Assembly: GCA_035578905.1 (NCBI GenBank)
Contig: JAQJVL010000153.1
Coordinates: 1,325,501 to 1,389,500, forward strand
Length of the DNA stretch: 64,000 nt
Reading direction: 5' to 3'
Origin: Stictocephala bisonia
Taxonomy: Eukaryota; Arthropoda; Insecta; Hemiptera; Membracidae
The position numbers and the translations under genes were made by a program. Each line of letters starts with the position of its first letter. Positions within the stretch are counted from its first letter, which is position 1. Of the stretch, positions 1 through 12,047 are shown in pieces. The notes below the pieces were generated by a model that was given only the letters and a program-made list of their open reading frames with translations, did no database searches and was not told the DNA's origin.

Positions 1-210
1 GGATCTGTCATAAATTACTATAAAAATACACTCCTTAATGTTAAGATTGTGAATTATGTTTCTGTTCCAGTTTTATTAGAATAATAAAATCAAAGATAAA
101 ATGAGGATCTCTTGATTGTAACAGTCTTTAACGACTACTGTCATCTAAAAACGCCCAGCAATATTTAAAAAAAAGGAGCACTGATATAAACTATATGACT
201 AAAAAGCTGG
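1..210. other. Intron or flank, no feature seen
   Basis: AT-rich sequence at the left edge with no exon, promoter or repeat that I can support. Confidence 0.4.
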
Positions 211-392
211 TTTCAGTAGTTATGAAAGGAAAGCATAGGAAATGTATAGCTGGTAAACTGCTTCACTGTAGATAGAACATAATCACATCACAAAGAAATG
301 GTTAATGAAATATTTCACTAACTATTGTGTTTATCTACAGTGAAGCAGTTTACCAGGTATGCTGCTTTCCTTTCCTTTCATTACTACTGAAA
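211..392. repeat. Foldback (snapback) MITE
   Basis: Two arms of about 62 bp (211-275 and 330-392) are inverted copies. The left reads TTCAGTAGTTATGAAAGGAA and ends in CTTCACTGTAGATA; the right is its complement with a few changes. A 55-nt AT-rich loop separates them. Transcribed RNA would form a long hairpin. No coding capacity. Confidence 0.75.
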
Positions 393-1112
393 TAGATCCT
401 AGGCCTAGTGCCCCAAATTTAACCTGTAAAAAGCTAGTTTGTAACAATTATCAATTGCTAAAACTTTAGACAGTTAAAACCCATTTAAGGAAGGTCATGA
501 AATTTATGATCAGGTTATGCTCAAGGGACCAAGAGAGGGAGACTGAATAGTGAATATAGAACCTGTGAAGATAGTACAAGAACTAATTTCATGAGATAGG
601 CAGATCCGCTTCACAGGACCCTTATTGGCGGACAGTCTTCTTCTTTTTAGTCGATGGTTTAATAAAGGACATAAGAGGAAGGACTCAAATGTCATTTCAC
701 TTTCATCCTTAAAGTTAAAGTAACTCACATAGGTTGTAAGTTCCTCACTATAGCCTGAAGCTAAAGCCAAATGCACAAAAACATTTGTTTACTTTGTGTT
801 GAGTTAGATCAGTGGGATTTTGTCTATAAAAGGTTACGTTCAAGAACATTTTTAACTAACCATTTTAAAATTATATTTTGGCCATTCTAAAAACTTGGCC
901 CATATTTTCCCTGAGGGAAAATCAACCTGTTGTCAGCAAACTAGTACTAGTTCCTCATTCAACTTTAAAATTTTGCTATATCTTACTAATATATCAAAAA
1001 CTAATGGTGTCTATCTGTTACTCAATCATGCAAAAACTACTGAACCCATTCATCTGAAATTTTGCATGGACATTCTTAGGGTCTCTGATTAACACATAGG
1101 CATATCTTTATT
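393..1112. other. AT-rich stretch without recognised features
   Basis: Short open frames occur here on both strands, but none has splice context, similarity or composition that suggests a gene. Confidence 0.4.
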
Positions 1113-1236
1113 TTGAAATTCCATCAGGAAACTACCCCAGGGGTTCTAAGAAGTATCAATGCAACCCCTATGGCAATACAAATTTGACAATTAATTATTT
1201 GTAATAGTTTCATTAATCAGCTGTTGGAATAAATAA
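1113..1236 (-). repeat. Fragment related to the hAT at 36604
   Basis: The stretch with CAGGAAACTACCCCAGGGGT through AATCAGCTGTTGG is the reverse complement of part of 36838-36945 inside the complete hAT-like element, with moderate divergence. Only this internal piece is present and no ends were seen. Confidence 0.65.
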
Positions 1237-1286
1237 ACAATTTAAATAGATCTGAAGTACATACCGGACCAAACCTAATCACAACC

Positions 1287-1565
1287 ACGGTAACTAGAAA
1301 AGACGGTAGGTATTACGATGAGGCTGCGCAGTAGACTGTGACGTCACATGGGCGAAATCACCTGGTTTGATTATTTGATAAAATACTCGTAACTAAATCT
1401 ATCAATCACATGGAAGCATTCAGCTAAATAGTAGGCAAGTTATTTACTACTTATCAGCTGGAATTGTAAACTACGGGAATTAGAACAGTATTTTTGTGTT
1501 TGTTGTTGCCATTTCGCCCATGTGACATCATACCTACTGTCTTCTTTCTTCCTAGTGGTACTGTG
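1287..1565. repeat. Inverted-repeat element, possible MITE
   Basis: Near the left side GACGGTAGGTATTACGATG is followed by GTGACGTCACATGGGCGAAAT. The right side carries the complement (ATTTCGCCCATGTGACATCA, then TACCTACTGTCTTCTT). The left arm has about 20 extra bases between the two blocks. Element boundaries and target duplication are unclear. Confidence 0.5.
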
Positions 1566-3006
1566 ACTGCAACACACTTTTGCATTATACAGATGCCAGT
1601 AGGTAAATGTTTTGTATTACTGAATGCAAAAAACACATGTAAATCAACGTAATCGCTGTATAAAGGATGGGCACAGTGCTCGTTATTTATATAAATCAAG
1701 TAGGAATTACAAATGATTTAGAATATGAAATGGAAGAGTAATTAAGTAATATGAGAGTATTTATTAAAAATTAAAAGAACTAGATTATGTCAGGAATAAA
1801 AGTTTGACCAAAAAGAAGTTGTATAAAGTAAAGGAGCTTGCACAAGAAGAGGAGACCTTAGTCACTGATTGAGTTTTAACTCACTGACGGTTAGAAATTC
1901 CATCCCGTACATTCCCTCCAAAAAATAATTTAAGTCTGCAGAAATTTTTGAAAAATGGATAGAACAATTCGAGAATTTTACAGAAGTAGGTTATTTAAAA
2001 AATAAAAGATAATAGGATAAGAAATTAAATAGAGAGAAGAGGAGAACATTACAATAAGTATAAAAAACAAGTAGGTAGAGGAAATGAAAACTATTCTGAC
2101 TTGGGCAGCTCCAATTCAGCTTAAGCTGAAAGTAAATACTGAGACTCTTAAGGACATATTTAGTGGAAGAAAAAATAACATGGAGATGACAAAAGGAGAC
2201 CTTGTTTCAATCAGTAAGGAAAGACTCGAGGGGACAGGCGAGAGACATTTTACATGAACAAGGTAAAAAGGAGATCCATATCTGACAAAACTTTGGCTAT
2301 AGTAGAACTAATATAAACATGTTTATAAAATCACTCAAAATATAATTTTACCTGGTTATGTTGATAAATTATTATAATTAAATCTCTAATTAATATGTGT
2401 ACAGAGTTTGAACTTAAAACTACCTAATAAAATATAGCAAAACTAAAATAATCAACTGTTTTGCTATAGTAATTGGCATGAATAGAATTTTTTACATTAT
2501 TTATTATACAAAAGATTTCTAAGGAATCTTTCTTGTGAGAAATGTATTCACAATTTTAGTTACCTTGTAAAATATTATTGGATTTGAATTTTAATCGTGA
2601 AGAAGATTCAAGTCATGATTTCAAAAGTGACAGCACAAACTAAATGTTACATTTCAATGGTTTTTGATAATACAAGTACAAAACTCTTTTGCTACTTTTA
2701 CTCATCAGAAATCAGCAGACTCCAACTGTGCGTTTCAAAATTGTAACTATTTAACGGTTGATTCATTTTGTAGGTTGTTTTACTCAATTATTATACATCT
2801 AATTGAGTAAAAGAAGAAAATCTTTAGTGCTTTTTCAGCTGAATTAAAATAGAAATTTTTAAAAGATTTTACTGATATATAAAAAAGGACTGGATTAACA
2901 TACAAAAATTGAAAGGAATTGATTTTTCACAATAAATATTTTTGTTAGTGTCAATACTAAAGTACAGTAGAAGAATAGGTAAAAAAAAATCACACACCAA
3001 GCTGAC
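1566..3006. other. AT-rich sequence 3' of the last visible exon
   Basis: No exon-like open frame with good splice sites and no recognisable repeat ends. It is presumably intron, because the exon at 3007 ends in a splice donor. Confidence 0.4.
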
Positions 3007-3173
3007 CTGTTGCAAGCGAGGCTGGGTTGGAGAAGTTACAGCCACAGATACTTTCTGAGCACTGACCGTGCGCTGTAAGGCTGCCAACTTGAGTTGCTGC
3101 TGCCTCAACAAGGCTTGTCGCTGCTGATACAGTAGCTGTGACTGGTGCGCCTTGGCACTCACAACCGCTGTGC
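3007..3173 (-). CDS. dom: EP400/Domino-like gene, Gln-rich coiled segment
   Basis: This 167-nt exon lies between GATCTCAG and CAACAG|GTCAGC, completing the split AGC codon from the exon at 8109. It encodes STAVVSAKAHQSQLLYQQRQ, then ALLRQQQLKLAALQRTVSAQ and a short Ser/Val/Pro segment ending PRLQQ. The Q/L/R/A-rich stretch is predicted helical and resembles the Gln-rich C-terminal coactivator region of EP400/Domino. It is the last exon I can identify; the gene should continue beyond the left edge, because the exon ends at a donor and no stop codon is reached. Confidence 0.75.
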
Positions 3174-3447
3174 CTGAGATCACACATTGATATGCAAAAG
3201 GCAGTTTTATTTGGGTGAATTCAATTTCAAACTGCCAACATATCTTCTGTGTGAGTATATTTAACATCCACAATTTCAAAATAATCAAAGGTCAGTTAAT
3301 CTTGTATAATTGACTGTTTGAATACAGATAACATCCCACAACTTCATACCAAGAGTAAGAAAGAATAAAGTAAGATTATTAACAGTTAAAATCTTGTAGG
3401 CAGTTTGGTTGTAAACATTTAGAGAAACTGTATATTTACCAATGGTA

Positions 3448-4259
3448 CAGTAGTCCCTCTATAATCCGGCCCTGCGCCAGTCCGGCCCCCCCAGTAATCT
3501 GGCCAGTTCTATCGTTATTGATAAAAGAACCAGAACTGGTTCTGGTTCCAAAAAACCAAAGAGGGAGATAGCTTTCATATAAGTAATGTTTCAGTAGTGA
3601 AAAGTGCTAATAAACAGAACAATGAAATGACAATTTCTGACCAAAATATAAACAAAATAACTTCAGCAGAAAATATCTGCCCACAGTAGGCTTATTTCCT
3701 TATCAGTACTATCAGCACTTGAAAGAACAGATAACATTAGAATTCCAAAGGCAGTAAAGAGGAAGATCATCCTTGCAGCCTGAGCCCCACCCTTGTTTAT
3801 CCTGACCCTTTCTTATCACTTCCTGCTTGATAAAAACATCTGATGGCAACATTCCATTCTGTTTACAATTCATATCACATTATGAATATGATTATGCTTA
3901 TAGTTTTATAGTGTATAATAAATAAAAGTTTTTTATAGTGAGTTAAATACATTATAGTTTCTTTGTTTATTTATTTTTTTTCCAAAGTTTTAAAGGATTA
4001 ATGTTTTCATTTGTTGTAAGCTTTTTAACTTGTTTTTTATGCATATGCAACAGTGCTATATAACACCGTTTCAACTGGTGTACCATACTTTCCTTACTTT
4101 GAAACTATTGTACATCTTTATTGTAAAAATTGACTTTTCTAGTTACAATATACATTCTATTATGTAATTTAAGCATGTTTTGTAATTGAACTCCAGTGCT
4201 TTTTCACTAATCCAACACATACCTGGTCTGAATTGTGTCGGATTAATGAGGGACTAGTG
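3448..4259 (+). mobile_element. pogo/Tigger-like deletion derivative, copy 1
   Basis: The ends are CAGTAGTCCCTCTATAATCC at 3448 and, inverted, CACTAGTCCCTCATTAATCC ending at 4259, each next to a TA. Such CAGT...CCCTC termini with TA target duplication are typical of pogo/Tigger (Tc1/mariner superfamily) transposons. A relic at 3600-3782 decodes to a peptide ending ERTDNIRIPKAVKRKIILAA plus a stop, probably the transposase C-terminus. Most of the transposase is deleted. A second, inverted copy lies at 32143-33304. Confidence 0.75.
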
Positions 4260-4261
4260 TA

Positions 4262-5879
4262 TTACAATTTATTATGATTACTATCATAAAAATTATTTAT
4301 TCATAATGTGGTTAAATAAAGAGAAATGATCCAAAAAGAAAGAAATCGTCATCGTCTGTTATTTTTGACATTAATACATGTCTAACAACCTTACCATGAA
4401 GTGTGGAATGTAATGATGTTCTTTGTATTAAAACAAATATTGGAAAATCTTCGATTTAAATTTAGAATTATATACCATTCAAATCATCAATCTCATAAAA
4501 GCTGAGCATAAGAAGATACTAGAAAGAAGGTTTTTAACTGCAACAATCCATTTTAATATATAGAGTTATAAACATTGAATTATAATTATGGCAGAGAAAT
4601 TTGAAAAAATGAAATCATTAAATATTCTTCTGACAATCTTGCAAACTGTCTCCTGAAAATCTTGCATTGTCCCTCCTTCAAATAAAAATATATTTGGATT
4701 TGCATCTCAGTTGAAGTGGCTCATTTAAAATTATCCCAGTACTGTAAGTTTAAAACATTGGTACATAGAGAAATGGAATGCAAGCTATTCCACAAATATC
4801 CTTCAACTAGTACAGGAGAATAGTATCATTTAGAACAGTTAGTCGATAACTGTGACAAGTCATGCACAATGTTTTCAACAGGCACATTGGACTATTTAAA
4901 CAGGCAAGTTCTTGTGAAGATTGACGAAAATTCAATGGAATGTATGTTCCCCAATAGTGTGCGACCTTCAGGGTCACAAATTAATACCGGATTTAATTTA
5001 TTGTTGGGTATTTATATTCCAAGGTGTTTTAAACTTTAATACAAAACCTGCATATCTGATTAAGCTCTAACACTGCATTTGAACATTTAATATTACATCT
5101 GATGTGGTTTCCATTTTTTTAAACATTTTCTATTGTTCAACTCTAAATACAGTACCAATATTCCTCTGGATTTAGGAATAAATTATACATATGCATTTCA
5201 ATCGTTCAAAATCTATAATTATAGAATATTTGTTGAAACCACTATTCATAATTCTGCAGAACATCTAATAACCTCATTCTGATAAAAGGGAATCAGTGAA
5301 GTGAATATTCTGTTCAAAGCCACCAGGAATTCTGGCCAAATGCTGATGCAGACAATAGTGTAGCAAGTGATGGGTTAGTACACAAAGCCTGTAGCACTAT
5401 AATACAAAATGGAATTGTTTTGTTTCTTGCTTGCTTGAGTTAATTGTGCAACAAATTCATCAATGTCCTAGCAACCAGTGCCTAGTTTTTTTTACTTCTT
5501 CTTCATTTTCCCATGTTTTTTAATGTTGCCTTTAGTCTTCAAGAACCTAGAAAAAATGTCAAGGAGGAATTTCAAGATCTTCATTTGTTATTTATTTATT
5601 TTTTTGTCTTTATGTTATTCTGCTGGTTCCTTAATGTCTGTTAAGATTTCAGTATCACATAGTTATCAATTTCTACTGTCATTTTCAGGGATACAAAAAA
5701 AATCTCTCACTTGATACAACTTTAAATTCATATGAAATTAAATTAAAAGTCCAACAAGAAATTTGTCTAGTAGATTGTGCTGATAACATGTTAAATAAAT
5801 CAGTCAAGTTAAGATAAACAGTGGCATATAATACATTAACTAGTTTGGAGGGATATATAAACAATTAAAAAAATACTTA
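4262..5879. other. Intron, no recognised feature
   Basis: AT-rich sequence with scattered homopolymer runs. I see no exon, repeat boundary or RNA gene. Confidence 0.4.
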
Positions 5880-7640
5880 CTTACTTAGTTAGTTGGCCAC
5901 TCAAACCGTAAAAGGTTTTTGGCCTCGCCAACAATTTGCCTCCACTTCCTCCTGTCTTGCATCATCTCTTCTTCCACTCCCATTTTCCGCATATCTCTTT
6001 GCACCTGATCTTTCCATCTCGGCCTTGGTTGACCCAAAGGTCTTCTTCCTGCTGGTCTTCCTTCCATTACTCTTCTCAATACAGATTCCTCCTCCCTTCT
6101 GTTTACATAGCCTGCCCATCTGAGTCGTCTTGATTTTCCTTCTGCTACTATGTCTGCTTCCTTAAACAATTCTCTAAGTTCCTGATTTTTCCTTATTCTC
6201 CATTGTTCTTCTTCTTTCACTGGCCCATATATTGCTCTTAATACTTTATTTTCAAAGGTTACTAATCGCCTTTCTGTTTTCTTGCTCATTGTCCATACCT
6301 CAGAGCCATATAGGACTACTGGCCTTATAATTGTCTTGTACATTTGTTCTTTGGTTCTTCTTGATAAGGTTTTGCTTTTCAACATTTTTCCTAAGGCCTC
6401 AATAGCACCTATTTCCGTTCAGTAACCTTGTTTCAATTTCTGTTTCTTCTTTATTTTGTTGATCAATAGTGACACCAAAGTATTTGAATTTTTCACAACT
6501 ATTGAATTTATATGGATTCACTTCTAAAACCTGCTCTCTTTCTAATGCATTCCGTTCTATTTTAAGATATTTGGTTTTTTCCTCATTGATTTCTAAGCCT
6601 ACTATTTTTGCTTGAGTAATGAGCTCCTCAGCCAGACGTTTGAGACTGTCCTCGTTTTCGGCTAATAAGGCTACATCATCTGCAAAAGCCAATAATTTGA
6701 TCTTTGCGTCTATCCACAGACCCTCATTCAAACCTTTTGTTCTTTTTAGTGCGTTTTCAATTGCCAGATTGAACAGTAAAGGTGATAACCCATCTCCTTG
6801 TCTTATGCCAGTGTTTATTTCAAATGTCTCTGAATATTCAGTTTATTTTTACTTTACATTTTGATTCTTCCATACAAATCTCTGCCATCTTCACTAATTT
6901 CTCTGGTATTCCATATCCTTTAAGTGTTTCCCATAGATGTTTACGGTTTATACTGTCATACGCTTTTTTGAAGTCAACAAAAAGGATATGTGTGGTTTTG
7001 TCAAATTCCCAGTACTGTGAGATGACTTGCTTTAAGATGAACAGTTGGTCTGTGGTTGATTTACCTCTTCTGAATCCTGCCTGATGATCACCCAGCATTT
7101 CTTCTCCATACTCTGTTACTCTCTTGTTCACGATTTTGGATAAAATTTTATATGTAGTGTTAATGAGAGATATTCCTCTATAGTTGCTACAGTTCTGTCT
7201 GTCCCCTTTCTTATGAATTGGTACGATTAGCGCTACCTTCCATTCATCTGGTAATTTTTCTTCATTCCAAATTTTCAGAATGAGCTTATGAATCTCTTCC
7301 TTTAATGACTTCTCTCCACATTTTAAAGCTTCAATTGGTATGCCATCTTCTCTTGGGGCCTTCCCATTCTTCAGTGACGCTATAGCTTCCTTTACTTCTT
7401 CCAATGATGGTTCTTCAATGAATGGTTGTGCATTTTGATATGTTTCATTCGCACTATCATTGCTTGTTTCCCCATTTAGGAGTTTCTCAAAATATTCTTT
7501 CCATATTTTGAGGCACTCTCCTTGATTGCACGTTACTCTCCCTTGAGCATCTTTGATCCCAAAACTGTTTGGAGTGAATCCTTTTTTAAAAAATCGTACT
7601 GTCCGATAGAAGTCCTTTTTTAAGTCTTTTTTTTGGTAAT
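5880..7640 (-). mobile_element. RTE-like non-LTR retrotransposon, 5'-truncated, copy 1
   Basis: The minus strand decodes a reverse transcriptase in three pieces. One (7653-6838) includes VALIVPIHKKGDRQNCSNYR, GFRRGKSTTDQL and FVDFKKAYDSINRKHL. A second (6731-6399) has the LLAFADDVALLAENEDS catalytic FADD motif. A third (6385-5885) is a C-terminal domain with VVLYGSEVWTMSKKTERRL and WKDQVQRDMRKMG. The endonuclease domain is absent (5' truncation). A 2-nt deletion near 6850 and a TGG-to-TGA change near 6404 break the frame. The stop codon lies almost at the 3' end, followed by AAGT-type short repeats, as in RTE-clade elements. A close copy is at 48014-49404. Confidence 0.85.
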
Positions 7641-7653
7641 TAAAAAATACCAA

Positions 7654-8108
7654 CTATTAATTATAACTAATAAACCTAGAAGATGATTTATTTATATAAA
7701 AGTTATTTTGATAACACTATTCATCACCCAAATAGACGGTAAAGTTTTGTATAAAGGGATATTATTTGGATAATAGACTTTTTATAGTTTTTCTATAGAA
7801 GAAAAGCCATAATCACCTATTTTAGTTATAAAATAGTTTAAATTAAAATCTAAAAAGCTTCTGGTATAAACTATGTTCAGGTGCTAATCGACTTACTTTG
7901 CCGATGCTGCATCCTGATACTACTGGACCACCCTTAGATAGATGTGAATAAAACACCTTAAGATTGAAGCTCTAGATTGAGAATGTAGTAAAGTTATAAC
8001 CTTTGAATAGTTTGATAGATTCCTTGTTTGGAAAAACTGAAAGTTAAATACTGAAACTATAAGTTCCCTACTATCATATTAGTAATTATGATCATTGGGG
8101 CTACTCAC
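7654..8108. other. Intron, no recognised feature
   Basis: AT-rich sequence between the LINE and the exon at 8109. Only splice signals of the flanking exon were seen. Confidence 0.4.
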
Positions 8109-8250
8109 TTTTAGTAGCAACTGTAGTAGTCGCTTGAGTGACGGTAGTTACTACTGTGCTAACGGTTGTTGCTACACGCTGAGGAGAGGCTGCCGGCCCT
8201 GGTGATGCTCGAGCCACAACCTGACCACCACCTGCTGCAGCCACTAGCTC
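8109..8250 (-). CDS. dom: EP400/Domino-like gene, Thr/Val-rich tail exon
   Basis: This 142-nt exon lies between TTGTTTGCAG and AAAA|GTGAGT. It reads ELVAAAGGGQVVARASPGPA, then a run of T and V residues (VSTVVTTVTQATTTVATK). It enters in phase 0 and leaves in phase 1, and the next exon supplies the two missing bases. The low-complexity Ala/Gly/Thr/Val content suits a disordered transcription-coactivator tail. No domain is recognisable. Confidence 0.72.
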
Positions 8251-10186
8251 CTGCAAACAATTTTTATTTCATTAATAAAAATTCCACCAGTTAATATGAG
8301 TCGGCAAGCCTGTATGTCAACTTTACTTAATGAGTGAAGTACTAACCATTACTTCAGTTGGGTATTTCAACCTTGGACTTGCTCATTCTACAGTCAGGAT
8401 AATGAGCCACCTTGCCATAAATAGTATAGTATTAATCTTTTGCAAACTCACATATGTAATACAAAGACAGATTGTATCATACTATCATCCACCCAATTAG
8501 GCTGAAAAGGTAAACTGCTAGTTGAAATATTACCTTTTTCAATTTATTGCTTTATATGACTTGATCTAAAAAAAAAAAAAAATTGTTATATTCCTTTAGA
8601 ATTGCATTCTGTATTCATAATTTTCTATATTTTCTGACCACTCAGATCTTTCTCTACAAACCAACAAGATATTGGGTATTGCTATTGTTGATATATTTGA
8701 CAACTGGTGCTAAAAATAAGTAAACAACTCAATAGTTATCTACTATTGACTGCTGTTATTTGCTTATTTTTCCTGTACTACAGTAGTTTAATTGCAGAAC
8801 ATATTACGGTTATTGTTTGCAAATTCATTTATAGAACATTTTATAACAGCATTTCATTCGGACTACTATTTGTGTAAAAATAAGTAAAATAACACAACTA
8901 TTATATTATATTACAATGAATTATAAAGAAAGTAGAAAGTACACTAACACAAGTTATACAGTTAGTAGAAAGTTCTATGGTTAGAAAATCCTGGAAACAC
9001 AGATTGCAATAACACAATTTGAAACCATATTCAATGTACTATACATTCAATTAATGCATGTGCTATGAACTAAAGCTCTTCTTTGAATTTTTATTTTAGA
9101 GTAAGTTGTTTTCCTATGTAAATCTAATATCAAGTAGTTACAGTTTCCCACACCTGTTGTAAACAATTCAGTTACATCCATTCCTTGCAAATCTATTCCA
9201 CTAACACAATTCATTAGATTGGAGATTCAACACATTTCCCAGAAATGCACCCAGTTGAGATGAATGAAAAATATGTCTCATTTACTGAAAAGTTGTTCAT
9301 GGGGGAGGAGGTTGTCAACATTTCCTGGCTCAAAAATTCTTGTATAATGGGGTATTGCCGGGTGTTCAAGATCTTGTTCAAATCATTCTTCTAAGTCTCC
9401 TATAAACATATATCTGGAAGAGCTGTATTACCAGAACCAAAGCCAGGGAGTTGCCGAGAGAGTACCAATTATAAATCTTATGAAACAATTCAGTCCAATA
9501 TTGATTAGTTTGCATGAGCATTTTTTTAGTACACTGAAGCACAATTCTCAGTACAGGGCTGTGTTACACTCAACTTTGAGTTGCTACCCAAGTTTCTCCT
9601 TGAATACACTACACAATATTTACTCTGGTTTTAACCTCGACTGCTGTTTCCTTCTAAAGCTGATTATATCTAATGCTACTCCCATATATTGCATGTGTTC
9701 ATTAAGGTTAACATTGAAACAAACACTTTTTTATTAGGTTTGCACATGTTTTATAACAACTGTAAAAGATACTTTTACACAAATTAAAATTTACAATTTT
9801 AGTTTTTTTGGGCACTTTCTTCAAAATTGTCAATACACTATATTCAATCCACATCAGATAAAAGCAAAATATGACAAATTAGTTTTTTTTTATTTGGAGT
9901 TTATTTAAACTGCTCATTAGATGATAGTTAATGTAATGCAAGATGCCCCGAATATTTTAAATTTGACGATACATTTGTAAATATGCAAAATTCAGTTTTT
10001 AAGTTTGGGAATGTTTTTAAAAACATGCAAATTAGAATTAGAGATCTAGGGCTAAATTTGTGTTACACAATGGAAACCTTAGCCTAGCATTTGATTTTTG
10101 TCTTGCATATGACAAAAAAATAGTATAATATTTTAAACAACGTAAATCAAAATAAAGACAGTAAAATATTGAATAATTCCTCTTAC
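8251..10186. other. Intron of the Domino-like gene
   Basis: AT-rich intron of about 1.9 kb. Open frames such as one at 9480-9737 lack any recognisable similarity and look accidental. Confidence 0.5.
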
Positions 10187-10333
10187 TTGGACTGAAAGAG
10201 AAGCTTGGACAAAGGGCTTGGCAACAGATGTACTCTGTGAAGGTGACCCAGCGATGATTGTCTTGTTGGCAGTAGCAGCAGTCCCAATGACAGGTACTCC
10301 AATCTGATTTCTTAACAGGGCCAGCTGCTGTTG
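10187..10333 (-). CDS. dom: EP400/Domino-like gene, Gln/Thr-rich tail exon
   Basis: This is a 147-nt phase-0 exon of 49 codons between AATCAG and CAA|GTAAGA. It reads QQQLALLRNQIGVPVIGTAA and continues through TIIAGSPSQSTSVAKPFVQ. The composition is low-complexity, rich in Q, A, T and V, as expected of the coactivator-like C-terminal region of Domino/EP400. Assignment to this gene rests on strand, codon phase and composition rather than on a diagnostic domain. The intron upstream (10334-18457) contains the nested piggyBac stack. Confidence 0.75.
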
Positions 10334-10845
10334 CTGATTGATTCATATTAAAGTATTGATATTTTGGGAATTACCAAGAGTGAAAGAAATAAGTTAAATC
10401 TAGGAGAGGTGCATCATATCAGATAAATTCTAGCTAAATGTAATACAAATAATAACAGAACAAAAATATAAAAACGTGTCCAAGAGGATCATTTTACTTC
10501 TTCATTTTTATTTTATTTATTTTTTTTAATTTTTTATTCTTTATTTGCTTGTAAATAATTTATCTACAGATTTTTTTTATACTGAGAATGTTATAGTGTT
10601 AATGTTCACAAGAGATAATGTTAATAATAATTTTAACAGACATTTGGATTAAAGAAAATTGAAAAAAAAACTTTAAAATAAAAAATTATTACCTAATTGT
10701 ACGTAATACGATGATCAATGTAGAGAGCTAGAGGTATTGCTGTATTTTTAGTAAATTTATATCTGTAAAAAAATAGTTCTATTCTTGATTTATATGCACT
10801 TTTTTGAAAATTGTTTGTGTAGTAAATAATTGAGAATGATAATAA
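10334..10845. other. Intron, very AT-rich
   Basis: Includes long T-rich runs around 10498-10600. No feature could be supported. Confidence 0.4.
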
Positions 10846-12047
10846 GAAACAAAATCTTTTTAAATGCAAAACGCCACAAAATAAAAAATTAAGAAAATTT
10901 TATATCAAGTATAGATACAAGTTAAAGATAAGATTAAAGAAACAGCCTAATAATAAAAACAAATTTAAATGCTGTAATAAAAATTCTAAAAAATTATGGA
11001 AGGTAATTAATGAAGCAATTGGACAAAGAAAAGTTGACAAATCTGAAATTTCTTTTGAATTAGAGTATTAGTAACAGATCCACACCATGTGTATAATGCA
11101 TTTTAACAACTTGACTTTAACAACTCGGGATTAACTCGACTTTAATTATTATATAACCTAAAATGTTTAATATTCTACTATTTGTTTTGAATCTCACTTT
11201 TAACCCTTATAGTGCCAGGAGTCGCTGTGAGTGATGCGCCATGCTAGTGCGAAAGATGCCAGCGTCGCTGTGTTATACTACATCACTATTTTTCATCAAT
11301 CTGCCGCCTAAAGTCATACCAGACGAATCGACAATAATTGCCGTCATCAGTTTCGCACTTTTCTTTCGAAAATTGCTTGCAATTTCGAAAACAGCTGATT
11401 GCAGTAAACATTAGATTACGTCAGTAGTTAGTGCAGCTGAGTTCGTCTTTCGCGCCAATGTAGTGTATCATTATAATGTTTGTTTGTGTTTTGTTTATCT
11501 AGTTTGTGAACAATAATTATTTTATCTACTTGAAATGTATTACAATGAGTGTGATACTCTTATACCAGCAGAAGACAAGAGACTTTTTCTAATGTTATGA
11601 GAAAACGTAAATAATCCTGACACATCAGTTGCTAGTACTAGTAGGTTAGGCCAAAACAATGTTGATGACGAATTCATTACTGATATAACTTAATCCGACC
11701 AAAACTCATATTTATCCAACAGTGATCTATATTTTGTAACTATTAGAACATTACAGAGGCAAATCAACAATCCCAGTTTTATTTAAGAAAAACTGCTTTA
11801 CAGATTTGAATAATTAGTCTGTATGTTGCTAGGTAACCAAAATGCAGCACTTTGGCTATATTTTTATTAAATGAAATTTTTTTAAGTGTGGTTAATGAAA
11901 TTATTTGCCTTTGTTCCGTTTAAAATTCTCTATAAAAAGGTATTGAAAGAAAAATTAAAAAAAATTAAAAATATGTTATGCACCTTCAAATTAGATAAAA
12001 AACTAAAAAAATGTTTACCAAATATTTTGTTTAAAAAAAACATTTGT

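Noticed and set aside
9480..9737. Plus-strand open frame of 85 codons
   Set aside because: AT-rich composition and no similarity; inside an intron of the minus-strand gene.
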